Under the pieces are notes generated by a model that was not told the DNA's origin, searched no databases, and worked only from the letters and a program-made list of their open reading frames with translations. A stretch of DNA of 64,000 bases, from NCBI RefSeq assembly GCF_963678635.1, contig NW_026970675.1, positions 56,100-120,099 of the forward strand, read 5' to 3'. Positions 46,695 to 58,830 of this stretch are shown here, in pieces. The number at the start of each line of letters is the position of its first letter. Position 1 is the first letter of the stretch. Position numbers and translations under genes: made by a program. Source of the stretch: Symsagittifera roscoffensis (lineage: Eukaryota; Xenacoelomorpha; Acoela; Convolutidae).

Positions 46695-47172
46695 TGTGAC
46701 ATTCGACCAGAATGGCCAAAATGCAATTTATGCAGGATTCGAATTTTGAGCAGTAAGCCTTCCGAGTTGATGATTTCGAAGGATTAGCGACGTTATTGGA
46801 ACGTTTAGCCAAACGGTGAGGGCTAGAATATTCTAGTATTTTAAATTTTCAAAAATTCGAATGATGACGTCACATTTCTGAGAAATGCTGAAACGGCCAT
46901 TTTAACAAAAAGCGAGTGAAAAACAGAACAACTTTATCTGTGATTGCAAACAGAACGAAAATCGAGATTAAAGAAAAACGACAACGAACTACAATAGCAG
47001 AGAACGTTCCAAGTTGCAACTATTGTGCTGCTACAATAGTTGCAAGGCCGTTGCCAACAACGGTGAAAGGTGAGAACCAGCCTTCCTGATTGGCGTGAAA
47101 TTGAACTTAAGGAGCTTGATTCACTGGATTCAAGAATCCGGAAGGGTTTCGGGACTGGAACTTTTAGCCTTT

Positions 47173-47180
47173 TATATAAA
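47173..47180 (+). promoter_or_regulatory. TATA box in element A LTR
   Basis: TATATAAA, repeated at 63,552-63,559 in the 3' LTR. Transcription would begin roughly 25-30 bases later, placing R and U5 over the conserved stem-loop. Confidence 0.55.
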
Positions 47181-47363
47181 CTTTTAGCTTCTTGTCATGT
47201 CCTGAATTGAATTTAATTAACAAATGGGTTCATTTTGATAAGGATGAGAAGCTAGGAGTTGGGGGGAAAGGGTTGATCCATCTTCGATGGAGATGATGAT
47301 TTTTATCTACTGAACAAAAACAATAGTAATATGATAAGTAGTAGCCCTGTTTTTAGGAGTGAC

Positions 47364-47398
47364 CTCGTGGTCTGGGGATACTGAGACCCAGCCATGAG
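47364..47398 (+). promoter_or_regulatory. Conserved LTR stem-loop, A version
   Basis: CTC-g-TGG-t-CTGGG pairs with CCCAG-CCA-t-GAG. Compared with the B version at 13,927, three base pairs are replaced by different pairs, while the bulged T and the G-T pair stay. Confidence 0.7.
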
Positions 47399-47627
47399 CT
47401 CACTGTTTTTGCATGTAATTCAGTTAATTTGAGCGTTCTGGTCGAAGCCGGAGAGCAGTAACGTTTTTGTCGACCCGATGTAAGAAAGACCACCGAAAAG
47501 TACTGGCTTGGTAGAGACGGTGAAAAACATGCAAAGCTCTGTTTAGACGCTAGCCAGTCATCTTAAGACTTAGTTTTGTTATCCGTCGATATGTATCTTC
47601 CGGGCGAATGTTACATGTATGTTTTTA

Positions 47628-47642
47628 TGGCGCTCCTGGGTG
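47628..47642 (+). promoter_or_regulatory. Candidate primer-binding site of element A
   Basis: TGGCGCTCCTGGGTG, the same 15 bases as in element B and at the same distance from the LTR. Confidence 0.6.
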
Positions 47643-50544
47643 TTATTCTTTTTAACATCATGACCGGCAGAACCGTTAACGAGCACTCCGCGCCAAGCGG
47701 ATGCTCACATTAACGCCCTTAATAGGCCTAAACCGCCGGGGCGGAAGGGTAGTTCGGAACGCGGAGGCCTTCCGGATTGCCGTGAATAGTTTTTTAACCT
47801 AGTTAAGACCGAAAATTCACGAACCAGGAAGGGTGGGGGGATCGGCCGTCCCCTCGTCCCCTGAATGGTTGGTGACCAAAAACACTTAAAGATATAAGTA
47901 AAATCAAACAAAAAGTAGTATAGTACCCAAGAAAAACAAAAAACATAAAAAATAACCGAAAAAACCAAAAACAGTAAAAAAGTTAAAAAAAATCAGTAGA
48001 AATCATCACCCCAGACAAGATGTGATTCAACCCCCCGTTTGTTGTTGATTGATATATTTTTATTACAGGCATTTATATCAGTCAGGATCGTTACGATCAA
48101 TTTTGTGGCCCGTTTGTGAGGCTTGTACTGTAGGGTTATTTGAGCATTTAAGCACGTTAATGATAAATTGCGCTCAAACCGGAAGGGTCAGCTGATTTGC
48201 GCTCAATTCGGAAGGGTCCTGGGTGAAGACCGATCCGGCAAGCAGTACAAGGAGCAACAAGAAGGGGCTCAACGACAACAACAATCGACTGTTGGGTATC
48301 GTTAACAAGTTTTGTATCCCTTTTGGTACAAAAAGTAAGATAGTAATCTGTGGGGGGCTCGACAGTGCTGCACTGTAGTGACCCTTCACCGAACTGCGAA
48401 TATCCGAGTTAACCACCTTAATTCGGATAATAAACAAACCCGGAGGGGTATAGTATTACTAATATTATTATTTATATAGCCTATATTAATAGTCTTATAT
48501 CGTTTTTCAGTGAAAAACAACGAAAACAGACCGGTTTTTAGGGTCAAAATAGCGATATTTTGATCCCCCCACAAGTCGCGATTTTTGAGATATCGATATT
48601 TTTTGAAACGGAAAAAAGCGCTAAGTTAGTGTGTTACATCGTAACTGCACTACTGTAATAAGTAGAACCGGTTAACTTTAGTTCGGAAGTGGTTGGAACT
48701 AGTTTGGTACCAAAAACCAAATTTTCCCAATTTTTGATAGTAAGAAACACTATAAAATCAGAAAATTTTTTGAAATCTTTGAGTTAGGACAGTAAAAATA
48801 GTTGTTCAGACAACGTCCACTAGTGAATCTACGAGTTTTAAAACCCGCTACCCGAAAGCTTTCCGGGTTGCAGAGAAATCGAACATAACGTGTTTGAATT
48901 GGTGGATTCATCAATCCGGAGGGGTCCAGGTAGCATAGTTTTTCGCAAATTTTTTCTACAAAAGCGTTTTAGATCGGGTCTTTTGCATTGAACTAGAAGA
49001 GTATAGGCCTTGTGAGCTCAGATCAATAATTTTTAGGTCGAAAGGACCAGATTTGCGGAAAAAGTTAGGCGGAACCTATAAGAGAGAAAATTTTTGAATT
49101 TGGAAAAAAGATGTTTTGGTTAATAACTTTGGAACTACAGAGCATATCGAGTCAATCTTGGTACCATTAGATCAGAAATTAGCTGAACTTACTAGTAGGA
49201 AAGAGAATTACTCGAAAAAACGAGCGAGAAAATTTTTTGAGATTGTTTTTAGCAAATTACACAAATCCGGAGGGGTACACCCTTCACGTTTTATAAATTT
49301 TTCTGAAAAACCCTTATACCCCTACCAAAAGTTGATAGCGATTGAACTAAGTAACTTAGGACAGTTCTAGACAAAAGGGAAGGCTGAAGGCACAAGACAA
49401 CCATAATAGAGTCGAAATTAGGCAAGTGATAAGACCCTTCACCGTTAGTGTGAATTGTCAAATAAGTGCCTTAACTTCAAACCGGAGGGGTCTAGGAAAG
49501 GACCCTATACCCTTCCCAGTTAATTCAAACAGCATAAAGGCAACGCAGAACGTATCCGGAGGGGTATAAGCTGAAATTAAGAAAACTACGAAAAGCTACT
49601 TTGACAGAGCTAAGGGCTCCCAATCCGGAGGGGTCGAAATTTTTCAAAGTCAGAGGGGTCCGAATCCGGAGGGGTCTTATAGTTGCTAATTCGGAGGGGT
49701 CCCAATCCGGAGGGGTCTATATTCTGACAGTCCGGAAGGGTCCTATTTGTGCCAATCCGGAGGGGTATCATTTTATTAAGGACTTAGGTAAACGAAAGAA
49801 AAACTAAAAAGCGAGAGGTATTAGGTTATTAATACACAGGCTAGGTATCAGTGACTGCACTGGTAACTTGCCTCTCAAAAAGAACCAGACTAATACAAAA
49901 CAGGTCCGAACTCGGATATTCGCGACACTAAGTCTAAATTAAAAAGAGCGTGACTCATTGGTGTGGATTGAAACATAATACGTTTTTGGGAAAAGTGACT
50001 GCCCTGAGGATTTTAGTAGGTCTAGCTCGGGCAGTCCGAAGGCAGATAGGTAACACAGTACTCGGTGGGTGCAATAGACGCCCACTTGAGAAAATTACTG
50101 CCTTCAAAGTTTTGTCTGTTTGGTGCAGCACCAAGCAGGGAAAGCTTTTTCTTTAAAAGACAGGTTCGACTATTGTACTGCGACCGACTAAGAGTACAAG
50201 ACACATACGTTTTTTTTATATATACATTCATATTGTGTCAATATATAATTTTTGTTTTTGATTTTAAATCAACGTAAACTGTGCTTGATTGGGTAGTGAA
50301 TACACTATCTTTTAAATTGACTGATAACATCATACTGTGCTAGTTTCCAGATCTTTGGACCGATAAACGGTCAGTGTGAATAAATTTTATACAAACTGTA
50401 CTCTGACAACATACAGGGATTCGTGGTCACTATTTAATAGAATCTGGTGAAATTTATTGTGTTGTGTCATTATTATTGTTAATAAAACTATAAGGTCTCT
50501 AGCAATTGAGTCAAGAGTAGGCATAGGAAAGTGACAAATAGAGA
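47643..50544 (+). mobile_element. Element A leader
   Basis: 2.9 kb without a convincing gene. After the primer-binding site comes a stem-loop (47,675-47,715; GTTAAcGAGC..TCCGC / GCGGA..GCTC..TTAAC) and an A-rich tract. An AT-rich region counterpart to repeat R follows (about 48,440-48,640). A dense run of TCCGGAGGGGT motifs occupies 49,555-49,766. Near 50,060-50,095 lies GGTGGGTG..CGCCCACTTGAGAA, matching the structured block of the B leader, then GGTGCAGCACC. Confidence 0.75.
49555..49766 (+). repeat. TCCGGAGGGGT motif cluster
   Basis: Seven copies start at 49,555, 49,624, 49,665, 49,690 (TTCGG form), 49,706, 49,731 (GGAAGGG form) and 49,756. Single copies lie earlier, near 48,447, 48,938 and 49,267. 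The motif is nearly the reverse complement of the ACCCTCCGGA motif in the B leader. Confidence 0.75.
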
Positions 50545-53240
50545 ATGAGCTTAGACAAGTCAAGGATACCAAAACGAGGTAATAGCTCTAGGAAATTCAT
50601 ACCTGAAAAGCAAAGAAAAACGATGACCGATCCTTTTGTGGATTGGATCAAGCGATCCCGGTCCGATAAAGAGGAGACGGTTTCAGGCAGAATGGTTGAA
50701 ACGAGAAGTCAGAAGACCTCAGAAGAGCGAAGAGAACTGTTAGAAGTGGAGGTCAATACGGACCATACCATGAACGACAACCAGGGAGTAAATGGACTGG
50801 AAGGGAGAGGCAGAAGGCTGGCGAGTGAATCTACTCCGGTAGAACAAGGCCATGATTTTGCCACTTCCAATGGGACGTTGGATCGAGAGGAGATGTCGGA
50901 ACTGTCCGACATCTCAACTGAAGTAACGGCAACTAGAAGATCTCCGACAGACAACACTATGATGGCAAGCGGAACTGGAAAACAAACAACCTCATCATCG
51001 TTCTCAGAAAGAATGAAGAACACCTTCGGAAACATCTTTCCATTCAGCATGGGAGGAGGAGCAGGAAACGATGGTGAGTCCCAGGAGGAAGAGGATGAAG
51101 AGGAGCAAGGGGACTTTGGATCTCAGGTCAGCCTCAACAGTTCGATCCAGGAGAACGAAGCATACGTCGGAAGAGAGACTGGAACCATGGAAAAATTTGG
51201 TGTAGTGACAACGATAAGCAAAGAGGCAAACACACCAGGCCAGTCAAAAGACTTCGCGATTAGGACAAGTTCAGAGCCACAAACTGGAGAGAGTAGAACC
51301 AGAGGGCTAGGCAACGCGTTAGCGGATTCCGAAATAGATAATGAAAAGACGTCAAGACAGAGAGTCAAGGCCCGGATCTCGACCAGCACGAAGCTACCTG
51401 GGACCGACAGAGTTACACCACCACTAGTGACGCCACTCATGGATAACGGGGCAGCACTAGAGGAAGCCTTAAACAACATAGTGGGCAGTTTAGGAGAACA
51501 AAATGAACAGATGTGGATAAGGATGAGTGAACTGGAAAGAGCAGTTCACATTGAAAGAGAAAGTCTGCGGGAAGAAATAAACCGCAACAGACAAGAAGTT
51601 GGCAGAAGCGAAAAACGCTTGAAAGAAAGAACGGACGAACATATGACGAGGAACTTGTCGCGAATGACAAGAGAAGCGGAACAGAGGGAGTTACGCTCAA
51701 GAGCCGACATGGAGAAGTTAAGAATTCAGCAAGAGCAGTCTCTTGGGTCTCTTGACACAAAGATAGACGCGATGATGGAGAGGCGAACGCAGGCTATCAT
51801 GGATAGGTTGGACGGGCTACTAAGCAGCAAGAGTGGACCAAAAGAAGGAGAGCCGAACTCGGGAGGTCCCAGCAGGGAACCGAGGGTGAACTTCAATGAT
51901 AATCAAAGGAGGAAGACATATGTATCCACTAGAGGCAGGGGCAGTTCATCAGGCTATGCCACAAGGGGTAATACAGCATGGGGCCCGAACAGTAGAGCAA
52001 GTTCAACGGGGAACAGACAAACCTCGAACGAACGACCAACGCAAAGCACACATGCGACTGGGAGAAACGATTCTGGCAACATGAGGCATACAAGCCCGAG
52101 GAGGAGTCACATGGGCCAAGCGGGAAACGCTCATGGTGATTCGGATTGCAGGGATGCACCGCACACAGAGCCTTCGACAAGGTGTGAGGACACTCAAGCG
52201 GGACACTCAAGAGATGCTACGGCAATGGCCACAGCATTTGAACCCCTGAACAGGTCTTTAGAGACATTCCTGACGAGGTTATCAAGAACCAATGAACGCA
52301 GTGAGAAGTCCAGAAGAGTCTTTAAGAAACCAAGATGCTACAAAGACGAATCTGATGGCTGTATTGATACCTGGATAGAGGTAATGAAGCTGCATTTCGA
52401 GGAAGAGGACTTGTCGGAGAGACAGGAATGCAGCGCGCTCACCAGCAACTTAGAAGGGACAGCCCTGAACTGTGTCATGGCCAAGAAACAGTATCAACGT
52501 GACACTGCTGAGAAAATCTTCGAAATCTTGTTAAACCGTTTCGGATCAGGGGTGCAGGGGCACCAGGCGATGATGCGCTTCGAGAAACGGAGGCAACGAG
52601 AAGATGAAACAATAGACAAGTTTCTCGATGATTTGGAAATGCTGAGAAGACGCAGCCAACCGGATGAGTCAAACCGAAGGATGAACCTGGCCGTAGCCTC
52701 AAAATTCATCGATGGTGTGAAAAATGATGAACTTCGTACGATGCTAGCAACGCATTACACACCACTATCAACTAATGCGCCAACACCGGAGGAGTTGAGG
52801 CTCAAATCAAAAGAGTATCTTTTGTTGAAACCTCCTTCGAGATCTGGATATTACAAGAACAATTATGGCAATTTTAACAACGGACCAGCAAACCAAGGGA
52901 ACAATTGGTACAAACCGAGGGATGATATGGACAAGAGACGTTCTTGTGCTAATTGCAGTTCAACAGACCATCATGTGTCAGCATGCCCAGCTTACAAACA
53001 AGGCATGAAAGCAATAGGCTTTAGCCTCGAGGACGAAGATGCGTCAGAGTTGGATCATGAGAATTTCATGAGAGGAGTAATTGCGAAATTCGGCCCGAGG
53101 TGTTTCTTTTGTAACTTGGAAGGTCATTTTAAATCAGATTGTCCGCAATTCTGGGATGCAGTGGCAGACATCAAGCATCCAAGACATGAAGAAGCTTTGT
53201 CAGGAGTGAAAGCAAGCAAGGCTCGACTTTTGAGCGAAGC
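50545..53240 (+). mobile_element. Element A gag
   Basis: Particle-forming Gag of about 900 residues, starting MSLDKSRIPKRGNSSRKFIP. Order: basic N terminus, acidic and serine-rich region with an EEEDEEEQ run near 177, coiled coil (about 305-430), low-complexity GRGSSSGYATRG-type linker, capsid-like region (about 560-780, ECSALTSNLEGTALNC) and two CX2CX4HX4C knuckles (CANCSSTDHHVSAC near 805 and CFFCNLEGHFKSDC near 855). The ATG was chosen because the frame opens there after the leader. The capsid and knuckle parts are close to those of B, while the N-terminal half is far less similar. Confidence 0.88.
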
Positions 53241-53279
53241 ATAGGCACGCAGGAAGGACAAACCTCAAGAGCTGGCGGC

Positions 53280-54650
53280 AAAGAAAATGCAAGCAGTAAC
53301 AGAAGAAGCACGTGAACCGGAACCAGCAACTGCGGCCGATGACTTCAAGATCGATTATAAGGCAGCCGCAAAGGATGCTCTAAATAGAGTACAGCAGGAA
53401 TTGGTGACGAAAGAGATCGAACAAAAAGTGAAACTTGAACTGGAAAATGAAAAGCTTCAGGAGCAATTGAATACCTTCGAGGCAATGGAGTTCGAGGAGA
53501 CGAAAACACCAAGCAGTTTAGATATGAAACTTAAAGTGATCTCCGGTAAGAGGTTCGGCATGGCGCCGCAGGGAAAGAAGATACAGTCGATAATCTCAGT
53601 GGCTGGACACCAGGTAATAAGAAATTTGAGTGAACCATCAGAGTTCACTTTAATGCATTTGGACACATATGCAGATTATCTGAGGCAGGTGGAGCCACGC
53701 ACTGAGTCGAGAGCTGTGCGAGCACTACTAACGACGGGTGGCCCTCGCATGAAGAAACTTCATGGACGCTACTTGGAGGTCTATGGGCCGTATCAAATAA
53801 TGCTGAACGTGGATGGAATCAGCATCTACACCAGGACTTACATAACAACAGATGATGACCAAATGGGGCAGATCTATTTGGGTGAAGAGGAACTCAAAGT
53901 CCGCAGGATAGGCCATGACGCCATGATGGAACAAGACGCGGTACATATTGGATATGAAGCAGATGTGACAGCACACCTGCTTGACACCAACGGAACAAAA
54001 ATCGGAGTCACAGGGCTTCTGGACACAGGCGCGGTGGTGAGTGTGATGCCGATGAAAACCTGGGAGAGAATGGGCTTCACGCGGGAAGATTTGATTCCTA
54101 CGAATCTCCGACTAGCCGCTGCAAATCGAGGAGCTATCTACGTAGCCGGAAGAACACCGGTGACGGTCCTTCACATGGGAGGACGGAACCTTTGGATGAG
54201 CTTCCTGGTGGTAGAGAATCTGGACGACGCCGACCAATTCATCTTGGGCAGAGATTTTGTCAGGAATTTTGACGTGATGATTGACTTGAACAACGGTCTA
54301 ATACGGATTAGAAACCCGGACCGAAAGTATGTTAAGAGACCAATTAATAGGATAATAACAGATGAAAATAAGGTACCAGTTTTTTTGGATAGAAAAGTAA
54401 AGTTACAACCAGGACAAGCTGTAGTAGCAATTTTTAGAATGAGAAATTTAAATTCGTTAAGTGATAGCAAACAGGTTTGCTTAGTACCGAATCCAAATAG
54501 TCAGAGTTCGGTGATTTTAGGCCGGAGCTTCTCGGTAACGCGAAACGGACTGTGTGTCAGTGTGTTGTTGAACACACTGGACACCACGGTTTCAATCCAA
54601 CGTGGAAAGAAGCTTGGCTACGCCTTGCCGATGAGGACCGACTATGAGGA
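53280..54650 (+). mobile_element. Element A protease region
   Basis: A lysine- and glutamate-rich helix opens this part, then a domain shared with B (IQSIISVAGHQVIRNLSEPS, RAVRALLTTGGPR, EELKVRRIGHDAMMEQDAV), then the aspartic protease with LLDTGAVVSVM near 54,015-54,050 and FILGRDFV near 54,240. It matures Gag and Pol. The domain between knuckles and protease is unfamiliar to me. Confidence 0.85.
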
Positions 54651-54699
54651 GACAGAAAACTCGAAGAAATATAGTGTGAAAGACTGTCCTTATCATGCA

Positions 54700-55900
54700 A
54701 ATAAAGATAAAATCTTAAAGAGAATTAATGAATTAAAATCTATTCATAAATTGTTTTCAATGAAATCCGAAACGGACGACGGCTTATCAAGCTGCTCGAA
54801 TTTTCCGGAACGCCCCTCGTCATATGAATTAGATTCCGACAAACCGGTTTTGCCAGAAATAGAACATTTGAAAGGAAAAATAGGTGAGGGAGATTTCGAA
54901 AAATTGCGAAACCTCCTAGATCGGAACGCCGAAGTATTTTCAAAACATAAGGCGGACATCGGTTGCTGTAATTTCGTCGAACACGAAATCGAACTAGAAG
55001 AGGGCGCCGTTCCCCATAGGGAAGGCGCAAGGCGAATGACGCCACATAAATCGGAAGCGTGCCGAGCGGAAATAGAAATGTTGCTTGAATACGACATGAT
55101 AGAACCCTCGAAATCGCCGTGGGCTTGCGGGGTAGTCATGGCGAAAAAAAAAGGGGGCAGCTTAGATTTTGTTGCGACTTTCGTTACTTGAACGCGGTAA
55201 CGATTAAAGATGCGTACCCGATACCGCGATTAGACGAGAGCCTATCTAAACTTGGTGATGCAAAGTTCTTCACCACATTGGACTTGGGTTCTGCCTTCTG
55301 GCAGGTTCCTCTGCGAAAGAAGGACAGAGAGAAAACCGGATTCGCGTGCGAATTGGGGTTGTACCAGTGGAAGAGGATGCCCTTCGGCTTGTGCAATGCA
55401 ACAGCAACTTTTCAAAGGCTGATGGCTCAGGCTTTGACAGGAGTGACCAAAAAGTACGGGAATCTCTTGATGTGCTACGTGGATGACGTAGTCATAGCGA
55501 CACCGACCCTGGAGGATCACATTGATCGGCTCGATGAGGTCTTCGGATGTATGAAAAGAGCAGGCTTGAAATGCAAACCATCGAAATGTGAAATCCTTAG
55601 GGATTCGATCAAGTACCTGGGAAGAATGGTGGACAGGCATGGTGTGAGGCCAGATCCAGAAGCAGTAGAGGCTGTGCTGACATGGAAAGCTCCTAGAACG
55701 GACACACAGCTCATGAGCTTCCTAGGGTTTGCCAATTACTACCGAGAATTCATAAAAGGATACGCGGACAAGGTGTACCCGATGCAGAAGCTGATGCGCA
55801 ACAAAGGGAAAAAGTTCGAATGGAACGATGAGGCACAAGTTGCTTTCGAGAACATAAAGCGGGAACTGTGCGAAGCGCCAGTGCTGGGCATGCCTACAGA
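54700..55900 (+). mobile_element. Element A reverse transcriptase
   Basis: All main RT blocks are visible: HREGARRMTPHKSEACRAEI, IEPSKSPWACGVVMAKKK, FFTTLDLGSAFWQVPL, MPFGLCNATATFQRLM, and the catalytic YVDD at 55,475-55,486, then KYLGRMVDRHGVRPDPEAVE and FLGFANYYREFIKGYADK. Closest in order and wording to element B and to Ty3/gypsy in general. Confidence 0.88.
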
Positions 55901-56420
55901 AAAGAGCATGTATGTTCTTGACACAGACGCATCGGTGGTGGCCATCTCAGGAATATTGCATCAAGAGCAAGAATGGAACGGAAGAACAGTTCTCCGTCCC
56001 ATTGCATACGGCAGCAAAGTCTTGAGTGACACAGAGATGAAATATGGCGCACCAAAAGCAGAAATGTTTGCAGTAGTCACCTTCGTGGAGAAGTACCGTG
56101 CATACTTGGGGAGCGCTCCCTTCAAGTTACGCGTGGACAACAGAGCGTTATCCTGGTTGAAGACCTACTCGATGGATCAGAGTTATATTGGTAGATGGAT
56201 AGTAAGACTGGATGGCTACCATATGATAATCGAACATAGGATGCGTGATAAACATCAGAATGCTGACAGTCTCAGCAAGAAAACTGAGTTCTATGAAAGA
56301 TTGGAGCAGAAGCAAGCCAATCAGGCGGAAGTAAAGGAGGGATTCTCGTTTCTGGACAAAGAAACTTATGAAGCGCTTCCCTTAACGAGATGGTTGGATA
56401 AGTCTGGACATCCAATTCCG
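55900..56420 (+). mobile_element. Element A RNase H
   Basis: Acidic active-site strands appear in order: MYVLDTDASVVAISGILHQ (Asp), KYGAPKAEMFAVVTFVEKY (Glu), FKLRVDNRALSWLKT (Asp), ending HRMRDKHQNADSLSKK. It removes RNA from the RNA-DNA hybrid. Confidence 0.85.
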
Positions 56421-57240
56421 GGGCATCCTGAGTTACCTGTAGAGAAAGCAGCCGAGATAAAGATCCTGTCAAGGGAGGACCCGGTCCCATTGGATCTGTT
56501 GCTGCGCTCGAACCTGGTCCAGCAGGAACTCTCTCGCATGAATATAAACAGCCTCTCACTATTGGATAAAACGGTGCAAGTCACACCACAAGTAATGCGG
56601 ATGCTGGGTGGATTGTTAGAAAGAGAAGTGACCAGAGATGACACCGAGTGGACAGCAGCAGTGGCATCGCTGACAATCAGTGAGAAAGTGAAGATCATGC
56701 CGTCCAGACGACAACACGAAGAGAACGAGAGGGATTGTAGGACAATAGTTCAGCAACTAGTATCCTCAATACCCCAAGAGATTTTAACCAGTACTTCTTA
56801 CGGACAGAAAGGACAGGAGAGCGGCAGGCAAAAGAAAACTGTCACCTTCGTAGACCGGGATAAAGACGGTGAAGTTGTAAAACAAAATCTGCTGCAAGAC
56901 TATTTGTCCGGGGAGAAGGATGAGGAGAAAAACCAGCGATCACAAGATCAACAACCGGGACAAGTGAATTGGTCCGGGGAGTCCGAGATAGACGAGAAAA
57001 TACCTGATGAGAAACAGGACCTGGAGAACTAGGTTTTGTCCGGGGAGTTCAGATGGATGCGAAGGACATACGGACATGATCTGGAGGAGCGTGCAGTCTC
57101 CAGCACAACACCTTCGACGGATGATGAATCCCGAATCTCAGGAATGGACACCTATTCCGACAGGAATTCGACTTCGGGATCCGAACTGTCAGAACTGGCG
57201 ATACACACGCTACTAGTGGAAACTCGGGCGAGAGACCTGG
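56420..57240 (+). mobile_element. Element A RNase H-integrase linker with repeated motif
   Basis: Long linker, unusual for the family. Three copies of a TGTCCGGGGAG-like motif occur at 56,905-56,915, 56,971-56,984 (GGTCCGGGGAGTCC) and 57,037-57,048. At protein level they give WSGE or LSGE steps in an acidic, disordered stretch. In element B the same linker holds several minus-strand copies (31,233-31,327). Confidence 0.65.
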
Positions 57241-58830
57241 ACAGAGAGGTGTACCAGGATCCTGACAGTGATCGCTACCTAATACCAAGCGAAAGAGTCT
57301 TTGACAACGCAGCGGATGACTTAGAAACGATAGCGGTATCGAAACGTTCGATAAGCCTGTTGCCGCAGAAAGAGGTAGTCAGGACTGATCTTCAGCCGTT
57401 TCAGCAAGAAACACAACCGTTGGTGAAGATTTGGTGCGTTAAGATGGAAGAAGACACACATCAGCCCAACGAGCTGAATAGTCAGATGAGAGTCATGAAG
57501 ACGTACTTGAAGGCGAGATACAGACTCTCGGACCTTCTAAGGGCGCAGAGAAATGATCGCATGACAAGCAACCTAAAAAGGTGGATAGAAAACGGTGCAC
57601 CTGACAAAGGTGACCTGGAAGAAGACAGCTATAGGATCCTGAGACAATACTTCATGCAGAAGGAGGGGAGATTATATCTGAACAAGGACGGGATCGTGGC
57701 TTGCAGGAGAAGAGAAGAAGACAAGGTCTTATACAAATATAACGCGATAGTGTTGCCGCAACTCTATCAGACAGAACTATTATTCAGGTCGCATGATCAG
57801 ATGGGCCATCAAGGGATCGACAAAGTGTATCAGAGGATCCTGAAGCGCTTTGAGTGGCCTGGGATGAAAAAGGCATGCGAGAAATGGGTGACAGCATGTC
57901 TGTCATGCCAACAGGTCAAGGATCCTAGGAAGTTGCGATTTCCTTTACAATCAATTGAGTCGTCTGAACTCAACGAGGTGGTGCAGATAGATCACCAAAA
58001 GATATGCATGACAGACAATGGTTACAACCAGGTACTGGTAATGATAGATCATTTTACGAAGTATGCAGAGGCCGTGCCCTGCATAACTGCCTCGGCGGAA
58101 GAGACATGCGACCACCTGATTAATACATGGATAGCAAGACATGGTTGTCCAATGACGTTTCAATCGGACAATGGAACAGCTTTCGTAGGAGAGCTTACGA
58201 AAGAGCTTATGAGACGCTCACAGGTCGCTCAGGCTCACTCCACGACATACCACCCGCAGACGAATGGCTTAGTAGAAAGACAGAATAGGACGTTAGTGTC
58301 GATGCTGAGAGTATATTGTTCCAGGTACATGACCGATTGGGACAGATATCTTCCACAGGTGATGGGGGCATATAATAGCACGCAACACTCCACCACTGGA
58401 GTCAGTCCACACATGATGCTAACTGGACACGAAAAGTCTTTACCCTTAACCTTCTTCTACCCAGAATATGAGGGAAAGAAAACATCCCCACAGGTCTACG
58501 TGAGGGATGTGATCAGACGCCAACAGGAGTTGAATGACTTGTGTAGACGAAACACTCAGCAGGCACAGGCAAGGCAGAGGAAAAGATTCGACAAGAAAGC
58601 AGCTGGTGCAAAGTCTTACTCGGTGGGAGACTACGTATGGGTATTTCAGAACGTTATACCACCGAAAGGGACAAAGAAGCTTCTGAAGAAGTGGAGGGGA
58701 CCCTTCATGATTACAGAGGTGCACCAAGAGGGACGCTTTTATAGACTGAGTACTGGCCGAGCCGCCCACTACGAGAACATCAAGCCACACAATCCATCGA
58801 CAGAAGACTGGTGTATACCTGCAGACATGG
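57240..58830 (+). mobile_element. Element A integrase
   Basis: The N-terminal zinc part has HDQMGHQG and CLSCQQ (near 57,790-57,915). The catalytic core has Asp in VVQIDHQKICMT, Asp in TFQSDNGTAFVG and Glu in HPQTNGLVERQNRT (near 57,980-58,285). The C-terminal part (YSVGDYVWVFQNV, KKWRGPFMITEV, HYENIKPHN) resembles the usual GPY/F module. It catalyses insertion of the DNA copy. Confidence 0.87.

Larger units (their letters stand above)
46695..47615 (+). mobile_element. Element A 5' LTR
   Basis: 921 bp, beginning TGTGACATTCG and ending CGAATGTTACA, which are inverted repeats of each other with one mismatch. TATATAAA at 47,173-47,180 is a good TATA box. The conserved stem-loop lies about 190 bases downstream (47,364-47,398), in the transcribed part. 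Confidence 0.9.

Noticed and set aside
46740-46775. Hammerhead ribozyme core near GTTGATGATTTCGAAGG in the A LTR
   Set aside because: The CTGATGA and GAAA core elements and the three stems do not line up.
49555-49766. CRISPR-like spaced repeats
   Set aside because: The repeats are only 11 bp, spacing is irregular, spacers are not unique inserts, and the host is a eukaryote.
49601-49807. Short frame across the TCCGGAGGGGT cluster
   Set aside because: Its repeated residues come from the DNA motif itself, and nothing similar is encoded in the B leader.
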